From assembly GCA_023627715.1 (NCBI GenBank), contig JAMAHW010000097.1, positions 62,001-126,000 on the forward strand: a DNA stretch of 64,000 nt, written 5' to 3'. This DNA comes from Periconia sp. R9002. Its lineage: Eukaryota > Ascomycota > Dothideomycetes > Pleosporales > Periconiaceae. The notes below the pieces were generated by a model that did not search any database, was not told the origin of the DNA, and worked only from the letters and a program-made list of their open reading frames with translations. Made by a program: the position numbers and the translations under genes. Below, one piece after another: positions 33,913 through 46,375 of this stretch (position 1 is its first letter; each line of letters opens with the position of its first letter).

Positions 33913-34281
33913 TACCATACAGAGATACATAATCATATATTCGGAGTAATAATCTCACGGTCAAAGTGTCTATTGGGATAATAATCTCGTGGGTGGGTAG
34001 CGGGAAATGCATATATATATCTAAGAGCATATTTGAGTTAAGGAAATCTCTCAGACCGATCATGTCAGAATCACTTTTACTTCCTTTTTCTTCCTTTTTT
34101 CCCTGACCAACCCGGCCTGTCTACCACTTTCATGGTGAATAATCTTGACTAGGTATCTAAAAGGATGTATGGAGGTAGTTGTAGATGACTTGTGGTAAGT
34201 GGAGGTGATATTGAAAAGTAAAAGGAAGAGGAGGAAGGGAAGGAGCGTAAGTAGGTGAAGGTAAAGGAGGAAGGAGGAGGG
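33913..34281. other. Intergenic, upstream of the ATG-free-leader gene
   Basis: About 370 nt of AT-rich then GA-rich sequence (AAGGAGGAAGG near 34240-34280) leading to a TATA box. No gene seen. Confidence 0.5.
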
Positions 34282-34289
34282 TATATAAA
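34282..34289 (+). promoter_or_regulatory. TATA box and start of a long leader
   Basis: TATATAAA followed by a C/T-rich leader of about 590 nt that contains no ATG until 34902. This pairing supports both the promoter call and the start codon of the downstream gene. Confidence 0.6.
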
Positions 34290-34901
34290 CCCCGCGAGCT
34301 CTCGTAGAGACTTTCAGACTCTTACACCTCACCTCCTCGTGTCAGGTGAACCACGCACGCACGGTCTCCTGGTCTTCTAACCAGCTCTCCTTCTCTACCT
34401 CCTCCTCCCGAACAGACCTCTACTCAACTCTTCCCTACCCTGCGAAACCTTGCTTAACGTTTCCTGCCCTCACCAACTCACCTTCACAAATTCACTACCC
34501 CCGACAGCAAAGTCTACGTTCCTGGACACAACCAACTTTCCATTCACCTCCCACCCGAGCCTTCAAAATCCTACACACAACTCTTCTTCCCCACCCCGCC
34601 CCTCCGTCTCCGGTTCACTGAAGCACGCAAGCACGGTCTACTATCACTCTCCTAGACTCTTCTTTTTTCCGCGAAATCTGGCTCGGGTTTTCCTGCATCT
34701 GTTAAGGATTGCTTGGATACGAATACGGATTTGTGTCTTTGGGCGCGGTTGAAGAACAACTTCCACCTACGATACTCTGGATTCAGTGATCCAATTCCAC
34801 GGCTACTCCGAATTTCTTGACAGAGGTTGCTTTCCAATTTGAGACTCAGGGACATTTCTCTCATCTATTGCTGGATTTTGTGGGCATTGAGGGAAGTCGA
34901 G

Positions 34902-35860
34902 ATGCCGGAGAAGCGGAAGAACGGGGAGGCGGATGAGTATGCGGGCGTGGATCCTGCATATCTATGTAAGTGGTTCCTTCAAGATTGTGCCTTGTGTTGG
35001 GAGTGCTGACTTGGTGTAGGGATCATGCCGGAGTATTTGGAGCTGTCCGACGACTTCCTGGATACAAAGGGATCTTTTTACCTGGGATGGACGATTGCAT
35101 CTGATACTAGAGCGAAGAAATCTTACCTTTTGTCGAAAGAGCGAGACTTCTATCTGTGTCTCTTAAGCGAATATGGAGGATATTTTAAAGCGAGTTACTC
35201 GGAGATGTCGAGGATTCTTATCAAAGATCCGGAATACCGAAAAGCTGACCGTGCTACGTACAAAGAGCTAGGAAAAATGCCTTATACCGAGGACGATTTT
35301 GCCCACTGTGCAGGGGTTGTGGACGCATTGCAAAGCATAGGTTTGGGTGTTCACGGGGGTGCGCGGAGAATGTGCGAACTGGTGTATGATTGTGAGAACG
35401 AAAACACCACGTTCACGACAACATCTTTGATTGTGGAAGATGCCGAGAAAGCGCAGCAATACATCAAAATAGGTATACATCTTGGCTCTGACATCAAACT
35501 GGACACCAGATCATCAAGCGTTGATGAAGCCGCGAAAAACCACGCCCGTCTCCTAGGCCTTATAACCGCTTTTGGATCGACAGACGAAAGCTGGATATCT
35601 CTCAAGAAGAGAATCCTAAATAGTACTATCCGGGGAGAATCTGAGCATGTGGTGTGGGAATACAAAAGAGATAAATTCAGGGCCAAGATATTAAAAATGT
35701 CTCGGAAAATCTTGACCGATAAAGTGATCGAAGATAAGGCAAGTATTATGACGCATTTAATAGTTGCATCCTCTAACCAAACAACCAGATTTACGAGAAG
35801 AGAGGTTTTAAACGTGTCAAAGTTGACAACGAAGACGCCGAAAAGAATAAGGAGGGCTAA
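34902..35860 (+). CDS. Unrecognised fungal protein, three exons (one possible GC-AG intron)
   Basis: I do not recognise the family. Proposed exons: 34902-34965, 35020-35738 and 35789-35860, total 284 aa. The first junction (GTAAGT...GTGTAG) gives DPAYLWIMPEYLELSDDF. The second intron would be 50 nt with an AAG|GCAAGT donor, CTCTAACC branch and ACCAG acceptor, and yields an ending IYEKRGFKRVKVDNEDAEKN. If it is not spliced, the frame instead runs to 35963 with a Thr/Arg-rich tail. The protein is soluble, mixed charge, with an aromatic N-terminal half (FYLGWTIASDT, FYLCLLSEYGGYFKASYSEM) and a Lys-rich C-terminus that could be a nuclear signal. No signal peptide or TM helix. The long ATG-free leader argues that this is a real, regulated gene. 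Confidence 0.6.
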
Positions 35861-37736
35861 TATGAAACGAGAACGTTACAGAGTCTCCCAGAACACAACG
35901 AAGTGTAGGAGGATATCATCCACGAGGTTGGAGGAGTCGGAACATCAGAGTATCAGCTCTTGATCGAGAAATAATCACAAAAAACATCGAGGCATATGGG
36001 AAATAATTGGAACTGAGAGGAGAAGCCCTCGCATGATTGTACCAGCATCACATTTGGCTGGACTTGGATGATCACATATCATCTCCACCGGCCTTTTCAC
36101 GGGGGCGATTTTCTTTGCACACACAGGACTCAGGCGGAATCATCGGAACACACAAACATGGGTTATTCAAAACATCGATATCATAATCATGGCTATGGAC
36201 TTTAGGATTTTCATACATTTTCCTATTGCCGTGTGCATGTGCACCCAAACGTCATGAGAGGGATTCGATCACGGGTACTTCTTAGCATGAATATATTATG
36301 GATTAATGTTTTATGGCTTTTATGTTATGCTTATCTGTGCGCCATTTTCATCAATACATTTTCCACCAAAACCTTCACCTCAAGCAAACAAAACACACAT
36401 TCACACACTCTCCTTCGCCACCCTCCGCTCCTCCTACCGCTCCCCAAACACTCTCCCTAAATGTAACACCCAGAGACGCCCATACACATCATCACCAACC
36501 ACCCACTATATCCTTTCCTCCCTCCCCCTCATCCATCCCTCCTTCCAACCCACAAAACCCCCAACCACCACCGCCCTCCCTACCCCCAAACAAACCAACC
36601 TACCAATTCTCTTCTTACCCTCCATCCCCATCCCCATCCCCAGACCTACACTAAGTACCCCTCTACTTCGATCCACCCATACCAACAGAATATATAAGTA
36701 CATACATAGCAAACACACAAATCCACATTCCTAACCCACCCACACCCTCGCAAAAAACATCACTCCCTCTCCCTAAATTATTCTTTCCCAGACCTCAAAC
36801 TCTACTCTTGCTCTGTTTTATTTTGCTGAGTGGGGGAGGTTGAGGCGAACAATCTACGCAGAACTATTTAGTTGGTAGGAGATTAAGGGGACGTACGAGG
36901 GATTTGGATAGTAGAAAGGAAGGGAGATGGGGTAGAGGGGTTGGACGGTTTTTTTGGGGGGAATTTTGGAGTACATAGTGCTTATAAGGAGGAGGAGTCA
37001 AGGCCGCCCGCTTTTGTTTGTCACTCCTTCTGTGGGTCTTTTATTCTTGTCTAGATGGAACCCCTTTAGATAGTTCGAAATAAAAGAATAGAGGCAGTGT
37101 GTATGAACTTTATGGAGTGTAGTCCCTCTTAGTCCCTATCGTCAAATATTCAAAGCTGGGAAGGACAGCCGGCTGTTGGGGGCTAAAACAACGTCCGGTC
37201 AATCTGTTAGCCTTAACTTAGGGGCTGCTTATACTTTGTAACTAAACTCAATTGTGTAGGACCAGTTTGGATATCTCTGTAGGTAATTGGCCCCTTTTTT
37301 AGTACATGCACCTGGGGGGAAGTGGGGGCCGGCTTTTTCTCAAAACCCATCAACTATCAGAAGTCGATCGCAAGTTCAACGTCGAGAAATATCATCGATC
37401 AATTGCACAGCCCCGGGTCTAATCGGTTATTGCCATTATACCTTCGCATCGGCTATGAAATCATAATCTTGCATTGCCCAGTGGCGTATGCCTTTGCCTT
37501 GGTAGATGTCAGCATGTATTCAGGCAGGCCTGCGGCGTAGTCACAACTACTGTTTCAGCTACTCCGTGCATATCTACCTCCTCTGACTTCCGTCCTTTAT
37601 CTAGGTCTTCTTGTTTCTTCCTGGCCAGATTCATTTGGATTCGAAGTCCTAGTTTTTTTTTTACTCTGGTAAACCATTGGCCCTGGATGGATGATGACAG
37701 GTATATAACTGGTTCGAGACACGGCCTACGCTAAAT
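35861..37736. other. Intergenic, low-complexity and AT-rich
   Basis: About 1.9 kb. The stretch 36380-36780 is C/A-rich with almost no G and gives long but meaningless frames. 37030-37330 is AT-rich without coding signal. No gene supported. Confidence 0.5.
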
Positions 37737-39823
37737 ATGACCTTCCAAAACAAATCAAACGCCACATCCATCGACAGCGCCCATCCCGAGGCTGAACGTC
37801 TGCAAACCGAGAAGACAGACAACGGCACACGCGCAAAATATCACCGACGCGCTATAATTTTGCTCGTTCTCTACGTTCCCCTTATCACGGTACCATGGGT
37901 GTTGACATGCATTATGTCCAGACGCCCTCTTGGTGCATCAACGTATTACTTTCAACGTGGATTCACCGATAAACAAATGCGCCAGATGGAAAATTGGACT
38001 ACAGCCATCAACGTTCTAAATTCCATAAGCGGCTTGATCACAGTTCCGATATTGTCCGCGCTGGTAGCACAGGCTGCTGTCGTGTATAGTGAAAGCCACC
38101 TGTCGCGACAGGATTTCCGGTTGGAACACCTGGCCGCCTTGGCTGATCGAGTATGGACGAACCCGCTCATATTGGGAAAGACATGGGAGTGGAAGGGACG
38201 ACAACCAATTCATGTCCGAAATTTACTTTATTTTGCCGCGATGGTGATCGTGCTTGGTGAGCATCACTCACATGGTCGAGAGTTCAACTACTAAACTTTG
38301 TAGGTGGGTTAAAGCAGCCGCTTTATCAGATTATTACTCCAATGCAGTCGATGCTTGTTCCCACGTGCCAAGATACATCTCCGAGGGAATTCATCGATGG
38401 ATTTTCGGACCATGATGATTGCCACAATCATCCCGTTGCGCCAAAAATTGTTGGGTGGGATTTGGAGCCAGAGCCAATGTCGCAGACCCTCATGAATGAC
38501 ATCATGCAGCAGCTCATCGGCGAGATGGCTACTGTTAATGTCAACGACGTGCAACCAAACCTATGGGCCAACAAGTCAACAGCACAGCCCGAAGATCAAA
38601 TGCTGTTGAATCTCGGCAGCGAAAATTTTGTTGCTACTCTGGCGCAAGGAACGACGACCGGGGTCTTGCGACAACATATCATGCGACTGAACTCGTCGGT
38701 ATCGTGTCAGCGCATTCCTCGCTCCCAATTCCCATCATCGTGTGCTGGAGACCTTCCGTTCACAACGACTTTTGAGCATAGCGGAAACTTCACAAAGATA
38801 TGTGCCCCTGGTGTCTCTGGAGTATCCCCCTGGACACTGTCTCGTAGCCGGCAGGATATCCATGAAGATCTGTATCTCGACATACTAGAGGTACTAGAGT
38901 TCCCTGGAAACTCCTTAGATAGGAGGAACTACACTACCGATACTACTCTCCATTGTCGTTCTACTACAACCCGAGGCTACTTTGAACTTGGCAACTACCG
39001 TAATAACTATACCTGGGGCCCGCTCCTAGAGCGATGGCCAGATAGAGAAGATATTGTAGAAAACTATAACGACTTCAACGATACAGACGTTCCTGTAGAC
39101 TCGTAAGTGGTACCAACTGCCGTTGATTAGCTCTTCATCTGATTCAGTTGCAGGAATGCACGTCCAAAACAGCTACAGCAACTTCTCGACGAACATCGCT
39201 ACGCGAAGTATGCGCCTGGCCCGCTGACAACAGTAGCTATGGCTCTGTTTGAGAACAACACCTTCTTCGACCTTGGGAAAAAAGCGTGGAACGATTCCTC
39301 TAGTCAGCGTGATGACGATTTTTCATGGGATCAGGTCTGCTCCTATCTTCCTTTCGGAAAATTGAATCCCTCGCCCTATAATGATCACGAAGAAATCATG
39401 GACCGCTTCCCGATATGCACGTTGGACTTGATTAAAGACCCACCGGTGATTTACACGACCCGGAAAGAAGCTTTTGCGGAGTGGCTTCATGGCTTCAACG
39501 ACACGAACACAGCGACGCAAGCAATTTCGAGTGCCGTCTATCTCGCCAATCGGCTGCTTGTCACAGGAGATAAATGGAACAAAAAATATTTTAAGGGAGC
39601 GACATCGCGCGATGACGGAAGGACAATCTATTCTGGAACTGGTACATTTATCCGAAAGCCAAGTGTTAGTATAGCAGCAATGGTCGTAGTATCGTTGATC
39701 CTGCTCGTGGAGTTACTGGCTCTTAGTTTCCTTACATGGCTTATATATCAATGTCCTTCGACGACGGATTCACTCGATGCACTTACATTTGGTAGGCTAA
39801 AGAAGAGTGTAGAAGATAGGTAG
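37737..39823 (+). CDS. Large fungal integral membrane protein of unknown function
   Basis: Three exons: 37737-38256, 38304-39102 and 39154-39823, total 662 aa. The topology looks like the uncharacterised fungal membrane proteins with a multi-TM N-terminus and one C-terminal TM. TM1 is near residues 40-62 (AIILLVLYVPLITVPWVL), a second near 95-120 (ISGLITVPILSALVAQAAVVY), a third near 165-180 (LLYFAAMVIVLGGL). A ~400-residue hydrophilic region follows with many N-glycosylation sequons (NKS, NSS, NFT, NYT, NNT) and paired cysteines, presumably extracellular. The last TM is near 615-640 (SIAAMVVVSLILLVELLALSF), with a short cytosolic tail. Function not assigned. Convergent with the hydrolase at 40173. 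Confidence 0.75.
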
Positions 39824-40172
39824 CTTTTAGATTTAACAAGATGAATTCAGCAATCAAAAGAATAAGTGTGTCATGGCAGCCTTGAGAGTATTAGATAATT
39901 TGCGGCATCGACAAAGTATATGAATAACTAAATACCGTAAATGAGGTATGTGGGATGATATTTCCTGCGCGCACCTTTGAGTTCTATTCATCTTTTCTTC
40001 AGAAAAATTACTAGTTTCATTGAAATTAAAGCTCGCTATATAGCACAAGAAACATGCATCAAATCACTCAAGACCAGATGTAATCACACCACCCACGCCC
40101 CGATCACCTTTCTTTTATATATGTAGAAGTAAGCCACACTCTTCTCCCACACAAACCATCACCAACCCAACC
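39824..40172. other. Short convergent spacer
   Basis: AT-rich 3' flanks of the membrane protein (+) and hydrolase (-). Nothing else seen. Confidence 0.6.
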
Positions 40173-41276
40173 TCAGTAATTTCCCTTCTCAACAATCGAG
40201 ACAGCAGGAAACCTCTCCGGCTCATCACCCTCCAACAACGGCCCACCCACCTTCCCCGCAAACGCTCCCTTCATCCACTCCGTCGTATACGCCACGTCAA
40301 TATCCTTCAACACATCCGGATCCAAGGTCCCGAAAATCTCAGGCAAGAAATTGAAATCCTGCCCTGCGGCTTTCAACATCGTCTTGACCTCTATGAAGCC
40401 CGAATGCTTCAAGTCTGCAATTATGGTCCACAGCTTGGGACCGTTGAACTGCGGCCACGCTGTCTCCCAGGAGGCGTCGGAGGGGCGATCCGAAGAGACC
40501 ATGGACACGGGTTTCGAGATGCCGTCGGCTGGGAGGGGGTTCCAAAGGGCGCCGTCCCAATTGATGGCTGCGCGGATTCGGGGGTCCTGTGCGGCGACGT
40601 GGATGGCGGTGGCGCCGCCTAGAGAATGTCCCAGCATTGCGACGCGGTCGGTGGGGAAGGGGGCAAGGCCTAGGTCGGCCATTGCAGTCACGTTGCTCAA
40701 CTGGTCGACGATGAAGGATGCATCGGCAGCGCGCACTTTGACATAGTTGCCGGCCTCTTCTGGGGTGACGCTCGTTATGTTGTTGATGATTGTGTGGCCG
40801 TCGGGATATTCAACGATGTTGGCGTCCGAAGGGTGGTCGATCGTGATGATGGTGAAACCCTCGCTGGCAAGAGCAGATGCGATGACGTTGTGGTAGAGAC
40901 GGTTTCCTCCCAAGCCGTGGGAGAGAAGCAGTATAGGAGCGTCTTTGATGACTGTGGTGGTGCTACGGTTGCTTTGGCACACCGGAAGTCGAGCTTCAAG
41001 GGCGAGTGAGGAGAAGTTTCCGGTGACGTTGAAGAGTGTCTGGGCCCACACGCCTTGGTACTCTGCGGTTTTTTCGGGCATGCTAGGGACGGCTACAGTG
41101 GACGCGCATACTGCGGGCTGGAATACAGAAATCATCAACGCCGAGTTGTTACGAGAACTATCAGTCAATGGCCCTGTTGCTAGCGTAACATTGTATTGGC
41201 CAGGTGGGCTTGGGAGCAGGTATGCTACCCCCGAGTTGAGAAACAAAAGGGAGAGAAACGAAAGTGAGGGCTGCAT
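40173..41276 (-). CDS. Secreted alpha/beta hydrolase, PAF-acetylhydrolase-like
   Basis: A single exon of 367 aa from an ATG that opens a signal peptide (MQPSLSFLSLLFLNSGVAYL). Resembles the fungal PAF-acetylhydrolase/lipase-like family, which cleaves short or oxidised acyl esters. Catalytic elements: an oxyanion strand LLLSHGLGGNR, nucleophile Ser218 in GHSLGG, Asp241 in NWDGALW, and His291 in LKHSGF. Several N-glycosylation sequons and an N-terminal segment QYNVTLATGPLTD are typical of the family. The frame is open 40 codons further upstream, but that extension would bury the signal peptide. It lies 0.8 kb downstream of the NLR on the same strand. The true substrate is unknown. Confidence 0.85.
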   Translation of the reverse strand: MQPSLSFLSLLFLNSGVAYLLPSPPGQYNVTLATGPLTDSSRNNSALMISVFQPAVCASTVAVPSMPEKTAEYQGVWAQTLFNVTGNFSSLALEARLPVCQSNRSTTTVIKDAPILLLSHGLGGNRLYHNVIASALASEGFTIITIDHPSDANIVEYPDGHTIINNITSVTPEEAGNYVKVRAADASFIVDQLSNVTAMADLGLAPFPTDRVAMLGHSLGGATAIHVAAQDPRIRAAINWDGALWNPLPADGISKPVSMVSSDRPSDASWETAWPQFNGPKLWTIIADLKHSGFIEVKTMLKAAGQDFNFLPEIFGTLDPDVLKDIDVAYTTEWMKGAFAGKVGGPLLEGDEPERFPAVSIVEKGNY

Positions 41277-42054
41277 TTTCGTGAAGAATAATCGAACGGG
41301 AAGTTCGGCACAAAGTGTTCGATAGAGAAGGCTCCTGCCTTTCATCAAAACCATATATATACGTGTACTTTTGCGATTTCTTATTCGCTGGAACAATAAA
41401 GTCGCATTAAATCGACCTTTTTGGTAATACAGGTGGTGGGGCCCTGCCTGTTCCGTATATACATCTTGAATAGTATTAGCCTAACTGGGTGATGATTGTT
41501 GCGTGTGACATCTTTATCAACTTTCAGAACGGCAGCAATTCCTGAGTAGGACAGAATGCTTAGTGGGATGCCTATTTGATCCGCCTGTACCCGTGTCCGT
41601 AATTTTAAATCAGATGTGCGAGTGCCCGAGTGCCCGAGTGCCCGAGCATGTTCGTCCGGCTCAGTAACCTTGCTCACAGTCACAGCTGTGGTCACTATAT
41701 TGAAGGATGCAACAACCGTGTTCATTTAGTTTTACACCCTGTCCATCTTTGCAATTTGCGAGGTAGACAACGGTCAGATCATATTGTAAGCGACACCGTG
41801 AGCAGGTGCTTGGCCAGTGAAGGATTAGGAACCGCAGGTTATCATTGAGTTTCTATCTTTACGGACAAGACGCTCAATCAAAAAATAAACGCGATATAAT
41901 AATGCTTCAAGTCCACCGTGTTGGTTTTTTGATTCTAGTTTGCTCTGACAGTGAACTTGAATACCACTACTTATCAACGCATAGCAAGCCAGAGGGGTCG
42001 TGGCGTCGGGTCTTTGATGCCCTTTAATAGGTTATTGTGGGTTGTGGCATAGAT
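41277..42054. other. Intergenic between NLR and hydrolase
   Basis: Contains the hydrolase promoter and NLR 3' flank. A short tandem of GTGCCCGA (about three units, 41620-41646) is present. No gene seen. Confidence 0.5.
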
Positions 42055-45000
42055 TCAAAACGGCTCCAAGCCACACAAGTCTATCCCCCCCTCCATGATG
42101 AGATGCCGCAACCCGTCCATTCCATCTTCGGCTGAGCATAGATATTTTTCGAAGGCTTCATTGGCTTGGCTTTCGGCTGCCTCCGAGTTTCCCAATTTTC
42201 TCTCTGCGTAGGACAGATCAATGCGTATCGTGAACGCCCGGCGACTATTCTCCTTAGAGTCAGCCAGTTCAGCCAGGCATCTCAACAGGTACTCTTTGGC
42301 TACGTCGTATTGGTATGCATACAGGTGAAGCCAGGCGAGGTAGTAATAGGCGTCAGCAGAGCTGCAACAGACGGAAAAGTCGACACCCAAGCGTTTTGTC
42401 TCATGTACAGCTTGATATGTCTGCCAGAGATCGTTGTAAACGTCGATAGCGTCTTCGGCGGAAACTAGAACGTCCTCGGCCAAATGCTTATACCACACAT
42501 AAAACACTCGAGAGCATTTGTTTCTTGCAGATGCTAAAGATTCTCGACAGTTATCTTGAAGGTAATCCCAAAGAGCTTCATTGAACAGATTCCGTGCGTC
42601 TTCTGATGATCTGGATTCTCGGCAAAGAATGAGTGCGCGCAGCTTTTTCATTTCTGGGGCGCGCAGCTTTTCCGTTTCTTGGGCTTCATTAGACCAAGGG
42701 GTGCATGGTTTCCCCAGAAACTTTCTGTACATTTCGATATATTCGAGAGTTTCCTCATACTTGCATACCTTATAGTGAATTTGTGCAAGAATATAGTATG
42801 CGATCCGTATACATTCGCGATCATAACGCGACATCCCATCATGGACTTTCGGAGACCGATCTAGGTATTTGCGCAAAATCGTGACAGCCTCTTGATCTTC
42901 TTTATTTTGATTATAAAGGCTTCTGCCAAGGTGGAAATATGCATGATTTCTGCCTTTCTGGTCTACCATGTGGAACGTCGAACGGTCTGCTATGAGGCCT
43001 CTAAGCAAGCGAATTGCATCTCCATAGCGACCGATCCTCTGGCAACTGTCTGCGAGAAATATTTTGGCGTCAAACATGATAAACTTCATTGGCCCTGGCC
43101 ATGCATCCATCTTAGGGATAGCATATTCCAAGTATTCAATAGCCAATTCGTGTTTGCCGAGTTTGCACGCTACGGCACCCATGGTACAGTGCATCACAAT
43201 TCCGAGAGTCGTGTCGCGATTTTCCATTCTCCCTAGACAGATATTTCCGATCTCGAATGCTTCCTCATTTCGTACGAAGGCATGGTAAAACATGGTCACC
43301 GCAGCCAAATGTAGCAAGGGCATTGATGCCGCCTTTTGTTTGATGAGATTCCAGACTGCATGCAGTGGGTCGGCGATTTGGCGGGGTAGAGAAGCGTGCT
43401 GAAGCATCCTAACAACAACTTCGAACTGCTTCCCTAGAGATAGGGCACTTGAGAGCTGTGAAAGATCATTGACATGACTGGTTAAACTTGAAATATCTGT
43501 CTGGCGGGGAAAGCGCAGATGTCGGTGACTTCTCTCTGGAGCACTTGTGGAGATGTGATTCCATCCGTGCCGGGCTCTGTAAGGCTTTGAGAATTGGCGA
43601 GGCGTATTGTGGGAATTTTCATTGGTATGAGTGACAGTGCTGTTGTCGTCAACCGCGTCCATGTGCAGGGGTTTGTCGTGCACGGTCCTATCGGTAAATG
43701 ATAGTATCGCCTCGCTGAAGAAAGACCACCGCATGGTGCGGGAGTCCATTTCGCCAAAGTTAGAGACTCTCTTATTCTGTTCTTGGTTAAACCGGGATTT
43801 TAGAGAAGGTATGAGCTTGAGAGTATCTGTGTTGTTCATGAACACCTCAAGCAGTACCAAAAGTTCGACCTGCATTTGCAGGGATGCGTCGCTCATTCCA
43901 TGTGCAAAGATATATTCGAGGGCATAGAACAATTGATCGGACTCCATGAACGGTAGCATGATCTCAGATATCTCATCAGGACACATGTTGGAACGATTGA
44001 TATGGTACGCCACGTAGGCACATGCGTAGTTCAGAAATGGCTGCTGAGAGTGAACTGGATCTAGCGAAGTGAGATTTTCCCATCGTAGCTGGGTCAGATC
44101 GACTTCTACAAGGTATCGTATACATACTTTACTTAGAAGGCGATGAGAAGAGGTCAGATCCACACGGAAATCATGAAGCATCGATCGGGGAACGCCCGCC
44201 CAGTCCTCCAAGGGTTGCACAAGAAAGTCCCGCACCGAGTTATGGATCAGACGGATAGCGCCATCTGTGTGAGATAGAAGTCCACCACAGAGCTCGACAA
44301 CATCCTCTGGCTGAATCCGCAGCATAAACGACTCCAGCTTAGATGTTTCCGAGGTTGGTTTCATAGCCAAAGCGTATGCAAGCCGAACTTCCTCGAAGTT
44401 TAACGGCCGAGCGCAGCAAGCGGCAAAAGAGAAAAGATAGCCAACTAGACGCTGCTGATGCTTGTCTAACTGATTTGCTAAGCGATTCAGTACGTTGACG
44501 TATGATTTTTCCAGGCCGTACGGCAGATCTGAAAGGCGTTTTAGAACTTCGTCATCGCATACCGATGCGTTCAGGTAGTCAATCATCAATTTCGCCCAAA
44601 GAAACATGCCGTCCGCCCGATCCAATAGTGTAGCGAGAATCTCATCACGAGCTGATGATGTCGAAAGAACCGTGCAATGCGACAACAAATGGTCAATGAC
44701 GGTGTGCATGTCCTTGACATTAGTGTCGGAGGTAATACTGATTGTCGGAATTTGGTGGCATTTTGCCTCAGCACAGAGTTTGATCATTGTGTGCGATTGA
44801 CCGAGCAGAACCAAGCTGAGATTTGGCAATGTTGGAAGGTTTTCGAGAAGGAGCTTGGCGGCTGTGTCTTTCTGATCCGAGCACTCATCGATACCATCAA
44901 TTATGGCTCTGATCGGCGCTGAGTGCATTTCAATTGCTCTGTGAAGGACATCGAAGATTTCAGAGGTTGTCGGAGCACCTTTCTCCATTAGACTAGTGAA

Positions 45001-46198
45001 AAGTGTTGATAACTCTTCACTGCTTGATTGCTCGAGAAGCTGGGAAAGGAGTGTTCGTGCACATGAGTCTAGTGTCTGCCTATCCATATCGCTCGACGAA
45101 AAGGAGAAATAAAGGACGCTTGATCGCTGCAGAATCTGATTTACCTCTCCAGTCTGCAAAGTGCTGTAAATGAAGGATGACAGTATTGACTTGCCACATC
45201 CTGATGCACCGTGAATCACCAATACTCTTGATTCAAAAGGCGGCAGTACAGATTTGAGCCAGTCTTGAAAAGCGGGTGCTTTCATGATCCATTCACAGGT
45301 TCCCTCTGTCCTTGCCGCCAGATTCCTCTGTACACTATCGTTTATTTTGGAGGGTCGTAGCCAGCGCATAGCGTTGATTCGGTCATTTTGTCGCTGTCTG
45401 GATCGTGTTTCTACGCGCATATTAATGAAAGCCGAAACACTCTAGGGGGAATCACAAACCTTTGATAAACTGAGCTTCACGTTCTTGGGACAACGCTCCC
45501 GCCGTCGCGTCAATGGTTTTTGTTCTGTGCTTGATACGAGTGATTACGTCACCCATTTCATTGTCAATACTACTTCCAATCAACTTTCCGATCCGCGCTG
45601 CTAATGTCAGTGTGTCGAATTGTGTGAGCGGCGAGAGAGAAACTACCATGCGTTCGCCGGCCAAAAAAGCGATAAGCAGCAACAGCGAATTCTAAAATAT
45701 CTGCAAACATATCTACCAGACTCATTTGAAATCGGGGATCGTCGTGTAGCCGTTCGTAAAGCTCCAAGCGGGGCAGGTGTTCCGACAATACCTGGACAAG
45801 GCTGAGGATTTGCTCCGCCGCTGCGACATGATCGTGGCACACCTAAGAAAATTAAGCCATGAACTCGTAAGTGTTTTGGGGAATCAACGCACTTTAAGCA
45901 CAAATTTGATCGGTGCCCATATAGGGCATGCGATTCCAGAAGACGTCTGGACGGCTGTATCGACCGCGCTGGACATGTTCACCATCCATGTCGTGTAGCG
46001 TTTGAAACCGTCGAGCAATTTGATAGATTTTCTTTTCTTGAATACACTACCGCTTCGACATAATGCTTCAAGCACATCTTGAACCGAGTCCTGACTGCTC
46101 ATACATTGCTGAAAAATGAGGTTATCTTGTGGGAGCCTTGCGAAGGCTGCCTGAACTCGAATCACGGCTTCTTTCTGAGCGGGGCCAACAAATGCCAT
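42055..46198 (-). CDS. NACHT-TPR NOD-like receptor (fungal STAND protein)
   Basis: Four exons: 46198-45893, 45842-45647, 45600-45460 and 45410-42055, total 1332 aa. All introns are short (46-50 nt) GT-AG and all junctions keep frame. The N-terminal ~210 residues are helical and resemble the DUF7708-type domain that precedes NACHT in many Pezizomycotina NLRs (CPIWAPIKFVLK, then SLVDMFADILEFAVAAYRFF). NACHT: Walker A GASGCGKS at 282-289, Walker B IRAIIDGIDEC near 381-391, followed by winged-helix-like sequence (ILSSFIY, then LIHNSVRDFLVQPL). From about residue 880 there are degenerate TPR units (ACKLGKHELAIEYLEYAI; YHILAQIHYK-type helices; YYYLAWLHLYAYQYDVAKEYL). Such proteins act in non-self recognition and regulated cell death. 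No stop or frameshift was found, so it appears functional. The repeats are diverged, not the near-identical type under concerted evolution. Confidence 0.85.
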
Positions 46199-46375
46199 AC
46201 CGGCTACTCTTAAGTATCATTTGAGAGGACGATATCTTGCAAAAAGGGATCTCGTAGATTCTAGAAGAAAGGACTTTCAAGGTGATGGGAAAAGCGCGAT
46301 GCTAAATAGATGATGAGAGGTGGCTCAGCAGTAGGCTGGCTCTTGGTATGCAGATACGAGGATCGTCGCCTCTAT

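Noticed and set aside
36306..36734. Pro/Thr/Ser-rich plus-strand frames of 113-142 codons
   Set aside because: Sequence is almost G-free C/A-rich DNA, which lacks stop codons by composition; no domain or start context.
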